DNA from: Bog-756 sp963837805
GTDB taxonomy: Bacteria; Actinomycetota; Acidimicrobiia; Acidimicrobiales; RAAP-2
Direction: 5' to 3'
DNA length: 64,000 nt
Assembly: GCA_963837805.1 (NCBI GenBank)
Contig: CAWIOU010000029.1
Coordinates: 195,396 to 259,395 of the forward strand
A program made the position numbers and the translations under genes. The notes beneath the pieces were generated by a model. It did no database searches, was not told the DNA's origin, and saw only the letters and a list, made by a program, of their open reading frames with translations. Of the stretch, positions 55,837 to 63,832 are shown in pieces. Each line of letters starts with the position of its first letter. The first letter of the stretch is position 1.

Positions 55837-56987
55837 CGATCGTCCCCGAGCTCCAACAGGCGCCGGGCGATGATGTTCCGCTGGATCTCGGCCGTACCGC
55901 CGTAGATGGAGGCGGCCCGCGAATAGAGGTACTCGGTGCGCCACCGATCGCTGGCCGGGTCGTCGCCGATGGTCACGTCCGGGGCCAGGGCGTCGGCGAC
56001 CAGGTCGAACACCGCCTGTTCCGCGGTGGCCAGCAGAACCTTGTCGATCGAGGTCTCGGCGCCGAGGTGCTCGCCGTCGGCCATCCGGTGCTGGGTCGCC
56101 CGCGACCGGGCCCGGAACCCGTAGAGCAGCTGGGTGACCTCGCCCAGCCGGGCCGGGTCGAGGGCGCCGCTCGGGGCAACGGCGAGGAGCTCCTGCAGCC
56201 GGCGGTGCAAGAACGCAGCGCGGTGCCAGAGCGAGGTGCTGCGCTCGAAGGGCAAGAGGTCCATGGCCACCGCCCATCCGGCCCCCACCTCGCCCAGCGT
56301 GCGGGAGAAGGGGACGACCACCTCGTCGAAGAAGACCTCGGAGAATTCCTCGCTGCCGTGCATGGTCCCGATCGGCCGCACGGAGATCCCCGGCGAGTCC
56401 ATGTCCACGAACAGGGCGGTGATCCCTCGGTGGCCGGAATCGGGGGTTCCCGTCCGGGTGAGCAGCACGCAGCGTTGGGCGTACTGGGCCAGACTCGTCC
56501 ACACCTTCTGGCCAGTGACACACCAGTCTCCGTCGACCTGCTCCGCCCGGCAGGCCAGGGAGGCGAGATTGCTCCCGGTTCCGGGCTCGGAGAACCCCTG
56601 GCACCAGGTCTCGTCTCCGCGCAGAAGCGCCGGGACCATGGCCGCGGCGAGCTCAGGAGCGGCATAGTCGACCATCGTCGGCGCCAGCACCTCGGTCATC
56701 GAGTAGAGCCCGGGCTCGACCAGATCCCGGGCGGTGAGTGCTTCGCCCAGATAGGCGCGGCTGAGGATCGAGCCCCCGAGGCCGCCGACCCGCTGCGGCC
56801 ACCCGAAGCGCATCCATCCGGCATCGAAGGCCATCCGCTTGACCTTGGACAGCTGGGCCATCTGCTGGTCGAGCGTCCCGGTTCCCGAATACCCGGGGGC
56901 GAGGACGCCCGTGTTCCCGTCCAGCCAGCTGTCGACGGACCGGCGGAAGTCGGCGATGACCGCGGCCGTGTCGTCGCCCCCGGTCAC
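55833..56987 (-). CDS. Acyl-CoA dehydrogenase, larger subunit of a pair
   Basis: Dehydrogenase of 384 residues with WCQGFSEPGTGSNLASLACR near residue 130, KVWTSLAQYAQRCVLLTRTG near 165 and SIYGGTAEIQRNIIARRLLE at the end. The FAD-binding motif reads EPGTGSN, a common variant. GTG 56987 overlaps the SnoaL-like gene's stop by four bases, and its own stop overlaps the smaller subunit, so three genes are coupled. The substrate is unknown; FadE26/28-like by organisation. Confidence 0.9.
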   Translation of the reverse strand: MTGGDDTAAVIADFRRSVDSWLDGNTGVLAPGYSGTGTLDQQMAQLSKVKRMAFDAGWMRFGWPQRVGGLGGSILSRAYLGEALTARDLVEPGLYSMTEVLAPTMVDYAAPELAAAMVPALLRGDETWCQGFSEPGTGSNLASLACRAEQVDGDWCVTGQKVWTSLAQYAQRCVLLTRTGTPDSGHRGITALFVDMDSPGISVRPIGTMHGSEEFSEVFFDEVVVPFSRTLGEVGAGWAVAMDLLPFERSTSLWHRAAFLHRRLQELLAVAPSGALDPARLGEVTQLLYGFRARSRATQHRMADGEHLGAETSIDKVLLATAEQAVFDLVADALAPDVTIGDDPASDRWRTEYLYSRAASIYGGTAEIQRNIIARRLLELGDDR

Positions 56988-57415
56988 GGGGCGTCGGGTC
57001 GGGGACGGGTGGGATCGTGGGATCTCCCGGAGTCACGGGACCCGCTCTTCCGCAGAAAGGTCATCGCCCGGGTCCGGAGGCGCCATCCGTCGACGGTCCG
57101 GCGGTAGGTGTCGGTGTAGTAGCCGATGCGCATGTCGTGGTTGGTCTGGTCGACGAAGCACAGCGGCTGCTCTCCCGAGCCGGCGTCCCCGTCGAGCTCG
57201 AACACCGGGGAACCGACGAGGAACAGGCCCTTGGGGGCGGCGGCGACCAGCGTCGGGAAGTCGACCAACCGATAGGTGTCGCCGAAGGCGCTGTAAGTCC
57301 CGTCCGGCGTGAATACCTCGACCACCGCGTCGACGTCGTCCTTGGTCATGCCGACGGCGTACCGGGCGAGCAGCTGTTCGAGCTCGATGACGTCGGCGAT
57401 GGGCGGAGTACTCAT
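56984..57415 (-). CDS. SnoaL-like / nuclear transport factor 2 family protein
   Basis: Small NTF2-fold protein of 143 residues: IADVIELEQLLARYAVGMTK, VEVFTPDGTYSAFGDTYR, then DMRIGYYTDTYRRTVDGWRL and a C-terminal tail rich in Arg, Pro and Asp. AGGAGG precedes ATG 57415. First gene of the unit with the dehydrogenase pair. Such proteins often serve as isomerases or hydratases in steroid and aromatic pathways (ketosteroid-isomerase-like fold); the exact activity is unknown. Confidence 0.85.
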   Translation of the reverse strand: MSTPPIADVIELEQLLARYAVGMTKDDVDAVVEVFTPDGTYSAFGDTYRLVDFPTLVAAAPKGLFLVGSPVFELDGDAGSGEQPLCFVDQTNHDMRIGYYTDTYRRTVDGWRLRTRAMTFLRKSGSRDSGRSHDPTRPRPDAP

Positions 57416-57440
57416 GAGGGGCCCTCCTGGTCGGGGTGAC

Positions 57441-57456
57441 GATAACGGAGTTCTCT
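57441..57456. promoter_or_regulatory. Shared motif GATAACG-N3-TTCTCT
   Basis: GATAACGGAGTTCTCT lies in the 119-base gap between the divergent SnoaL-like and ligase genes. Thirteen of its sixteen positions, all except the central three, are identical to the motif at 59887-59902 upstream of the Rieske oxygenase. Confidence 0.45.
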
Positions 57457-57534
57457 CAAATCGGCAACCACAGTGGCATGCTAGCGAGTGGATATGCGAC
57501 GATGACGGAAAGCTGGTCGGACGAGGAGGTTGAC

Positions 57535-59172
57535 GTGGGGGAGCCGGGCAGCACGGTCGGGGCCCGTTGGCAGTTGCGGTCGGTCCCCGAGGACCGGGCC
57601 CGGCGGTACCGGGACGAGGGGTGGTGGAACGACGAGACACTCGGGGAGACCGTCGCCCGCGGCCTCGGTCGGTCGGCCCACGCCACCTTCCGGGTCCGGT
57701 CGTCGGTGCGCCCGTGGCAGGGCACGTTCGCCGATGTCGACCGGTCGGCGCGGGCACTGGCCGGTGCGCTGCGGGCCGACGGGGTCGGACCGGGCGACGT
57801 GCTCGTGTTCCAGCTCCCGAACTGGGTGGAGGCCGGCATCACCTTCTGGGCCGCGGCCTACCTGGGGGCGGTCGTCGTCCCCATCGTGCACTTCTACGGC
57901 GCCAAGGAGGTCGACTACATCCTGCGTACCGTCTCGCCGGCCGTGGTGGTCACCGCCGACCGCTTCGGGCACAACGACTACCTGGCCACGTACCGCGAAC
58001 TGCTGCCCGCCCTTCCCGGGGCCCGGTGGCTGGTGGTCAGGGAGTCGAGCGGAGGCCACCTCCCAGCGGGTGCCGTGCCCTTCGGGTCGTACCTGGACGG
58101 CGAGCCGGTGACCGGCCCCGAGCCGGTCGACCCCGACGAACCGGCGATCGTCGGTTTCACCTCCGGCACCACCCGCAACCCGAAAGGCGTCGTCCACTCC
58201 CACCGCACCATCGGGTGTGAGACCCGCCAGCTCGACTTCATGTTCCCGACCGGCGGACCGCCCCAGATCACCGGGGCTCCGGTCGGCCATTTCATCGGGA
58301 TGCTCAGTGCCTTCATGGTGCCGCTCCTCAGGGATGCGGCGGTCAACCTGATCGACGTCTGGGACCCGGGCGAAGTCCTGCGGATGATGCGCGAGGAGGG
58401 CCTCAGCGTGGGGGGCGGGGCCACCTACTTCCTGACCAGCCTGCTCGACCATCCTGACTTCACCCCGGAACATCTGGCCCTCATTCCGTTCGCCGGCCTC
58501 GGTGGCTCGGCGGTCCCGGCGGCGGTGACCCGTCGGGCCACCGACCTCGGGATCAAGGCGTTCCGGTCCTACGGGAGCACCGAGCACCCATCGATCACCG
58601 GCTCGCTGCTCGACGACCCGGAGGTGAAGCGGCTCACGACCGACGGCCGGGCCATGCCCGGCGTGGAACTCCGCCTCGACGACGACGGCCAGATCCTCAG
58701 CCGCGGGCCTGACTGCTTCGTCGGCTACATCGACCCCGAGCTGACCACGGCCGTGTTCGACGAGGACGGCTGGTACCGCACCGGTGACGTGGGCGTCCTC
58801 GACGACGACGGCTACCTCACCATCACCGACCGCATCTCCGACATCATCATCAGGGGCGGCGAGAACATCAGCGCCGCGGAGATCGAGGAGCTGATCATGG
58901 GTCTGACCGGCGTGGCCGAGGTCTGTGTGGTGGCGGCCCCCGACCAACGCCTGGGCGAGCAGGCCGCCGCGGTCATCCGGGTCCGGGAGGGGATGGCGAC
59001 ACCGACCATCCCGATGATCCGGGACCACCTGGCCGCGTCGGGGCTGAGCAGACAGAAGTGGCCCGAGTCCCTCTTCCGGGTGGACGAGTTCCCGAGGACG
59101 CCGTCGGGCAAGGTGCAGAAGTTCGTCCTCCGACAGCAGATCCGCGAGGGGCGGCTGACGCCCTCGCCCTAA
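57535..59172 (+). CDS. Acyl-CoA ligase (cyclohexanecarboxylate-CoA-ligase-like)
   Basis: AMP-forming ligase of about 545 residues. GFTSGTTRNPKGVVHSHRT near residue 205 is the phosphate loop (with Arg-Asn replacing the usual residues). FRSYGSTEHPSITGS lies near 343, GWYRTGDVGVLDDDG near 412, IIIRGGENISAAEIEELI near 437 and the Lys in RTPSGKVQKFVLRQ near 525. GAGGAGG precedes GTG 57535 by five bases, so this start is preferred over upstream codons. The N-terminal RYRDEGWWNDETLGETV is typical of cyclohexanecarboxylate and related alicyclic-acid ligases. It is divergent from the dehydrogenase pair. Confidence 0.9.
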   Translation: MGEPGSTVGARWQLRSVPEDRARRYRDEGWWNDETLGETVARGLGRSAHATFRVRSSVRPWQGTFADVDRSARALAGALRADGVGPGDVLVFQLPNWVEAGITFWAAAYLGAVVVPIVHFYGAKEVDYILRTVSPAVVVTADRFGHNDYLATYRELLPALPGARWLVVRESSGGHLPAGAVPFGSYLDGEPVTGPEPVDPDEPAIVGFTSGTTRNPKGVVHSHRTIGCETRQLDFMFPTGGPPQITGAPVGHFIGMLSAFMVPLLRDAAVNLIDVWDPGEVLRMMREEGLSVGGGATYFLTSLLDHPDFTPEHLALIPFAGLGGSAVPAAVTRRATDLGIKAFRSYGSTEHPSITGSLLDDPEVKRLTTDGRAMPGVELRLDDDGQILSRGPDCFVGYIDPELTTAVFDEDGWYRTGDVGVLDDDGYLTITDRISDIIIRGGENISAAEIEELIMGLTGVAEVCVVAAPDQRLGEQAAAVIRVREGMATPTIPMIRDHLAASGLSRQKWPESLFRVDEFPRTPSGKVQKFVLRQQIREGRLTPSP

Positions 59173-59303
59173 TTGAGGCCGGGGGATCGATGTTCTACTG
59201 TTCCGAGAACTGTTGTACTCCCAGGATGGGAACCCGCCCAACGGCACCCCGCCGACGGGCTCGGTACCGCCCCGTTCCCGGTGAGAGAATCGAGGAAGAC
59301 CCG

Positions 59304-59888
59304 ATGGCCGCCGAATCCGACCAACCACGCGTCGTGCCCCTGGCGCCGTCGGCGTGGCCGAAGGAGATGCGCGAGGCCCTGGCCGCCATGCGGCCGCCGA
59401 ACCCCCGCCATCCCTTTCCTTCGACGGAAGGCCGGCCAAAGGGACTGAACGCACTCGGCACCCTGGCCTACCACCCCGAACTGGCCCGGGCCTTCCATAC
59501 CTTCGTCGGCCACCTCCTGTTCGCGTCGACTCTGTCACCGCGCCAGCGGGAGCTGCTGGTCTTGCGGGTGGCGGCGGTCCGCCGTGCCGACTACGAGTGG
59601 AGACAGCACGTCGTCCTGGCCTCCGACGTCGGCATCACGGCTGAGGAGGTCGCCCGGATCGCCGAGGGCCCGGAGGCAGCCGGCTGGTCGCCGGTGGACC
59701 GGGCCATGGTCAGCGCCGTCGATGAGCTGCTGGCCGGCGCCATGGTGGCTCCGGGCACTTGGGAGACGCTGGCCGCCGAGCTCGAGGTGCAGCAGCTGCT
59801 GGACCTGGTGTTCACCGTGGGGGCCTACGACGCCCTGGCCATGGCGTTCCGGTCCTTCGGTGTGCCGCTCGACGACGACCTCCGCTGA
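59304..59888 (+). CDS. Carboxymuconolactone decarboxylase family (AhpD-like fold) protein
   Basis: All-helical protein of 194 residues. GLNALGTLAYHPELARAFHT, then LSPRQRELLVLRVAAVRRAD and YEWRQHVVLASDVGITAEEV, define the family. The Cys-x-x-Cys of the peroxidase members is absent (RRAD in its place), so a thiol-peroxidase role is unlikely. CGAGGAAG precedes ATG 59304. The upstream region (59199-59220) has GTTCT/AGAAC repeats. It precedes the Rieske oxygenase by 69 bases and may act on a ring-cleavage or lactone intermediate. Confidence 0.87.
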   Translation: MAAESDQPRVVPLAPSAWPKEMREALAAMRPPNPRHPFPSTEGRPKGLNALGTLAYHPELARAFHTFVGHLLFASTLSPRQRELLVLRVAAVRRADYEWRQHVVLASDVGITAEEVARIAEGPEAAGWSPVDRAMVSAVDELLAGAMVAPGTWETLAAELEVQQLLDLVFTVGAYDALAMAFRSFGVPLDDDLR

Positions 59889-59902
59889 TAACGACCTTCT
59901 CT
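59887..59902 (+). promoter_or_regulatory. Shared motif GATAACG-N3-TTCTCT
   Basis: GATAACGACCTTCTCT starts at the stop of the preceding gene and lies 55 bases before the Rieske oxygenase start. It matches 57441-57456 at every position outside the central triplet. Confidence 0.45.
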
Positions 59903-59957
59903 TTTACGGAGATCGATGGTATCGTGACGCAAACGGTCCGACAGGAGGAACAGCGAC

Positions 59958-61268
59958 ATGGCGCACTTCCCGAAGCCAGCTGAGGGAAGCTGGACGGAGC
60001 ACTACCCGGAGCTGGGTACCGGCCCGGTCAACTACGAGGACTCGATCTCACCCGAGTTCTACGAGCTCGAGCGCAAGGCGGTCTTTGCCAAGACGTGGCT
60101 CAATGTCGGACGGGTGGAGCAGATCCCGCGGACCGGCCGGTACTTCACCAAGGAGCTCCAGTGCGCGGGGACCTCGGTGGTGATCGTCCGAGACCGCGAC
60201 GGCGGGGTGCGGGGATTCCACAACATCTGCCGGCACCGTGGCAACAAGTTGGTGTGGAACGACTTCCCCAACGAGGAGACCAGCGGGACGTGCCGGCAGT
60301 TCACCTGCAAGTACCACGGCTGGCGCTACGACCTCGACGGCTCGTTGACCTTCGTCCAGCAGGAGTCGGAATTCTTCGACCTCGACAAGGCCGACTTCGG
60401 TCTGGTGCCCGTCCAGACCGAAGTGTGGGAGGGCTTCATCTTCGTGAACCTCGACCCGGACAACACCACATCGGTGAGGGAGTACCTCGGTAGCTTCGGC
60501 GCCGGTATCGAAGGGTACCCGTTCGGCGAGATGACCCAGGTCTACAAGTACCGCGCCACTGTCGGCAGCAACTGGAAGCTCTTCATCGACGCCTTCGCGG
60601 AGTTTTACCATGCACCGGTGTTGCACGCCAAGCAGGCCACCGACGAGGAGTCGCTCAAGCTGCAGGGCTTCGGCTTCGAAGGCCTCGCCTACGGGATCGA
60701 CGGGCCCCATGGCATGGTGTCGTCCTGGGGGGGCATGTCCCCACCGAAGGACCTGATGATGGTCAAGCCCATCGAACGGGTGCTGCGCAGCGGGCTCTTC
60801 GGGCCATGGGATCCGCCCGCCATCGACGGGCTGGCCACGTTGCCCGAGGGGCTCAACCCGGCCCGCCACCCGGCCTGGGGCATCGATTCGTTCGTGTTCT
60901 TCCCCAATTTCATGCTGCTGGTGTGGGCCCCGGGCTGGTATCTGACCTACCACTACTGGCCGACCTCCTACCGCTCGCACATCTTCGAGGGCGCGCTGTA
61001 CTTCGCGCCCCCGAGGAACGCCACCGATCGGCTCCGCCAGGAGTTGGCCGCGGTGACGTTCAAGGAGTACGCCCTGCAGGACGGGAACACCCTGGAGGCG
61101 ACCCAGACGATGATCGAGTCGCGGGCCGTGACCGAGTTCCCGCTCAACGACCAGGAGGTCCTGCTCCGTCACCTGCACAAGACGAACCGGCGGGTACGTC
61201 GCCGAGTATCAGCGGTCCGACGGGGCGGTACCGGCCCACGCCGCTTCCTGAGCGAGGAGCTCCGATGA
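59958..61268 (+). CDS. Rieske non-heme iron oxygenase, alpha subunit (C-terminal frameshift likely)
   Basis: Aromatic-ring-hydroxylating-dioxygenase-type oxygenase of about 430 residues. The [2Fe-2S] ligands are Cys-x-His in NICRHRGNKL near residue 93 and Cys-x-x-His in FTCKYHGWRYDLDG near 117. The mononuclear iron site is FAEFYHAPVLHAKQ near 215. It needs electrons from a ferredoxin/reductase not encoded here. AGGAGG precedes ATG 59958. The open frame ends at 61268 in an Arg-rich tail. Another frame from about 61190 gives GGYVAEYQRSDGAVPAHAAS and a stop at 61249-61251, which looks like the real end if one base near 61187 is extra. Confidence 0.9.
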   Translation: MAHFPKPAEGSWTEHYPELGTGPVNYEDSISPEFYELERKAVFAKTWLNVGRVEQIPRTGRYFTKELQCAGTSVVIVRDRDGGVRGFHNICRHRGNKLVWNDFPNEETSGTCRQFTCKYHGWRYDLDGSLTFVQQESEFFDLDKADFGLVPVQTEVWEGFIFVNLDPDNTTSVREYLGSFGAGIEGYPFGEMTQVYKYRATVGSNWKLFIDAFAEFYHAPVLHAKQATDEESLKLQGFGFEGLAYGIDGPHGMVSSWGGMSPPKDLMMVKPIERVLRSGLFGPWDPPAIDGLATLPEGLNPARHPAWGIDSFVFFPNFMLLVWAPGWYLTYHYWPTSYRSHIFEGALYFAPPRNATDRLRQELAAVTFKEYALQDGNTLEATQTMIESRAVTEFPLNDQEVLLRHLHKTNRRVRRRVSAVRRGGTGPRRFLSEELR

Positions 61269-61594
61269 CCGACGTCCTCCCTCCGCCGTTCGCCGATCTC
61301 GAGCCGTTCGCGGCCTGGTGCCTGCCCACCGAGGCCGAGCGCTATGCCAAACGGCTGGCCAGCCCGATGGACGAGCTCCAAGCCTTCTACGACGCCGCCT
61401 TCCCCCGACTCGAGGAGATCCTGGCCTATCTCGATTCGTTCGATCTCGACTCCCTGCCCGATGACGCGGGCCGCCTCCTGCTGCTGACCTACTCCCTGAT
61501 CAACGTGTCCTTCCCGGTGGAGGTGTGGCGCCAGGCCCGGGTGCCGGACAGCGGCGCGGCCAGCATGGACGCCGTTGTCGAACCGTCGGTCTGA
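61265..61594 (+). CDS. Small protein next to Rieske oxygenase, unknown function
   Basis: Protein of 109 residues, acidic, predicted helical: FADLEPFAAWCLPTEAERYA, MDELQAFYDAAFPRLEEILA, LDSFDLDSLPDDAGRLLLLT and FPVEVWRQARVPDSGA. There is no known domain, signal peptide or metal motif. GCGAGGAG precedes ATG 61265. It is too short and has the wrong pattern to be a ring-dioxygenase beta subunit. Its position directly after the oxygenase suggests an accessory role. Confidence 0.8.
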   Translation: MTDVLPPPFADLEPFAAWCLPTEAERYAKRLASPMDELQAFYDAAFPRLEEILAYLDSFDLDSLPDDAGRLLLLTYSLINVSFPVEVWRQARVPDSGAASMDAVVEPSV

Positions 61595-61609
61595 GGCGGC
61601 AGGTCAGCG

Positions 61610-62563
61610 GTGCGCATCGGCGTGATGGTCGGCCCCGAACGGGGCCGCTATTCCTCCAAGGTCGATCGCATGCTGGCCGACGCCAGGTGGGCCGAGGCGG
61701 CCGGGCTGGCGTCGCTGTGGATCCCGCAGATCCCGGATGACTTCGACGCGTTGACCGCCGCGGCGCTGATCGGAGCGCAGACGTCCACCATCGAGGTCGG
61801 GACCACGGTGGTCCCGGTCCAGCCCCGTCACCCGATCGCCCTCGCCCACCAGGCCCTGTCCACCCAGGCCGTCTGCCGCGGCCGCCTGACCCTGGGACTC
61901 GGAGTGTCGCACCACTGGGTCGTCGACGAGATGCTCGGCCTTCCTTACGAACGCCCGGCCCCCACCATGCGCGCGTATCTCGATGTGCTGGATCGGGCCC
62001 TGGCCGGGCCGGGGATGGTCGACGTCGAAAACGAGCTGTTCCGCATCCACAATCCGATCGACATCACCGACATCGTCCCGACGTCGGTGATGATCGCGGC
62101 CCTCGGTCCCGTGATGTTGCGCCTGGCGGGGGAGCGCGCTGACGGCACCATCCTGTGGCTGGCCGACGAGCGGGCCATCGGATCCCACGTGGCGCCGACC
62201 ATCAACGCCGCGGCCTCGGCTGCCGGCCGTCCTCCACCGCGCATCGTGGCCGGGGTGCCGGTGTGCCTGTGCCGCGACGACGAAGTGGAGACGGCAGTGA
62301 GCCGGGCCAACCGGGTGCTCTCCGAGTCCGAGGTGTCGCCCAACTATCAGAAGCTGCTCGACCTGGGGGACGCCCGGACCGTGGGGGACATCCTCGCCGC
62401 CGGCCGCGAGTCCTCGATCCGCAGCCGTCTGCAGTCCTTCGCCGACGCCGGGGCCACCGACGTCTCACTCCGGGTCGTGCCCATCGGTGACTCGCGCCAC
62501 GAGAAATTGGCGTCGTCCCGACGCACCCGTGAGTACGTGGCGTCGCTGGCCGGATCGATCTGA
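61610..62563 (+). CDS. LLM-class (probably F420-dependent) oxidoreductase
   Basis: Luciferase-like oxidoreductase of 317 residues: MRIGVMVGPERGRYSS, ADARWAEAAGLASLWIPQIP, VPVQPRHPIALAHQALS and GRLTLGLGVSHHWVVDEMLG. The last segment and overall size match the F420-dependent branch rather than FMN sulfonate monooxygenases. GTG 61610 starts 15 bases after the small gene's stop, so it belongs to the Rieske unit. F420 use is inferred from family resemblance. Confidence 0.87.
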   Translation: MRIGVMVGPERGRYSSKVDRMLADARWAEAAGLASLWIPQIPDDFDALTAAALIGAQTSTIEVGTTVVPVQPRHPIALAHQALSTQAVCRGRLTLGLGVSHHWVVDEMLGLPYERPAPTMRAYLDVLDRALAGPGMVDVENELFRIHNPIDITDIVPTSVMIAALGPVMLRLAGERADGTILWLADERAIGSHVAPTINAAASAAGRPPPRIVAGVPVCLCRDDEVETAVSRANRVLSESEVSPNYQKLLDLGDARTVGDILAAGRESSIRSRLQSFADAGATDVSLRVVPIGDSRHEKLASSRRTREYVASLAGSI

Positions 62564-62572
62564 CGCACCGGC

Positions 62573-63832
62573 CTACGGCGCGGCGTCCTCGTTGCGGTAG
62601 ATCTGCCCGCCCTTCATCACGAAGCGGACCGACTCGGTCACGGTGATATCGCCGAGGGGATCGCCGGGGACGGCGATGATGTCGGCCAGCAGACCCGCCT
62701 CGAGCCGCCCCCGGTCGTCGACACCGATCAACTCGGCGGCGACCGTGGTGGCGGCAGCGATCGCCTGTGTCGGGGTCATGCCCCGTTTGACCAGGGCGAC
62801 GAGCTCCTTGGCGTTGCGGCCGTGGGGGATGGCCGGGGCGTCGGTTCCACAGGCGATCCGCGCTCCGCGTTGGATGGCCCGGGAGATGGCCCGCCTGGCC
62901 TGGGGGAACACCTCGGCCGCTTTGGCCTGCAACTCGGGTGCGGCGTGGGACACGTCCATCCCGTCGGCCAGGTAGGTGGTGGCGACCAGGAAGGTGTCCC
63001 GTTCGATCATCAGGTCCAACGTCTCCTCGCTCATCAGCGATCCGTGTTCGATGCAGTCGATGCCGCACTCGACAGCGACCCGGATGGCCTCGTCGCCGTG
63101 ACAGTGGGCCGCCACCTTGAGGCCGGCCCGGTGGGCCTCGTCGACGATCGCCTCGAGCTCCTCGGTGGAGTACTGGCGGGCGCCGGCCGGGCCGGTATGG
63201 GACATCACCCCTCCCGAGGCGCTGACTTTGATCAGCCGGGCGCCGTACTTGATCTGGTACCGGACCGCCTTGCGGACCTCGGCCACGCCATTGGCGATGC
63301 CCTCCTCCACCGTCAACGGCAGCACGTGCGGCGCCAGGGCCTGGAACATGGTGGGGTCGAGGTGCCCCCCGGTGGGGCTGATGGCGTGTCCGGCCGGGAC
63401 GATGCGGGGACCCTCGATCCATCCCATGTCGATGGCCTTCATCAGGGCGACGTCGAGCAGCAGTCCACCCGTCTGCACGAACAATCCGAGGTTGCGCACC
63501 GTGGTGAATCCGGCCCGCAGCGTCCGACGGGCGTTGGCCGCACCCCGGAGCGTACGCAGGGACGGGTCCTCCTGAACGGGGATGAGCGGGCTGGCATGGT
63601 TCGGCCCCCCCATGACCAGGTTCACCTCCATGTCCATGAGTCCGGGGAGGAGGGTGACGTCGCCGAGATCGACGGTGCGGGCGTCAGCGGGGACCGACGA
63701 CGGCGACACCGCGGCGATGCGATCGCCCTCGACCAGCACGCTGCCGGGTTCGACCAGCTTGCTGCCGGTGCCGTCGAGCATCCTGGCGCTGGCCAGGTGG
63801 ACGGGGGGCTGGGGCGTGCGGGGACCGGCCAT
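62573..63832 (-). CDS. Amidohydrolase family protein lacking the HxH motif
   Basis: TIM-barrel amidohydrolase of 419 residues like Xaa-Pro dipeptidase/prolidase-type hydrolases. The usual PGLIDMHVHL is here PGLMDMEVNLVMGG (about residues 63-76), so both first-site His are replaced by Glu and Asn. The bridging Lys (LIKVSASGGVM near 200), His in VAAHCHGDEA near 240, His in CIEHGSLM near 260 and Asp in ACGTDAPAIPH near 325 remain. AAGGAG precedes ATG 63832. It converges on the LLM gene with nine bases between stops. It may use one metal or a different chemistry. Confidence 0.88.
   Translation of the reverse strand: MAGPRTPQPPVHLASARMLDGTGSKLVEPGSVLVEGDRIAAVSPSSVPADARTVDLGDVTLLPGLMDMEVNLVMGGPNHASPLIPVQEDPSLRTLRGAANARRTLRAGFTTVRNLGLFVQTGGLLLDVALMKAIDMGWIEGPRIVPAGHAISPTGGHLDPTMFQALAPHVLPLTVEEGIANGVAEVRKAVRYQIKYGARLIKVSASGGVMSHTGPAGARQYSTEELEAIVDEAHRAGLKVAAHCHGDEAIRVAVECGIDCIEHGSLMSEETLDLMIERDTFLVATTYLADGMDVSHAAPELQAKAAEVFPQARRAISRAIQRGARIACGTDAPAIPHGRNAKELVALVKRGMTPTQAIAAATTVAAELIGVDDRGRLEAGLLADIIAVPGDPLGDITVTESVRFVMKGGQIYRNEDAAP

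Noticed and set aside
11105..61268. Programmed +1 frameshifting as an explanation of the repeated frame changes
   Set aside because: The shift points share no slippery codon, stop codon or downstream structure, and unrelated protein families are affected, so consensus error is simpler.
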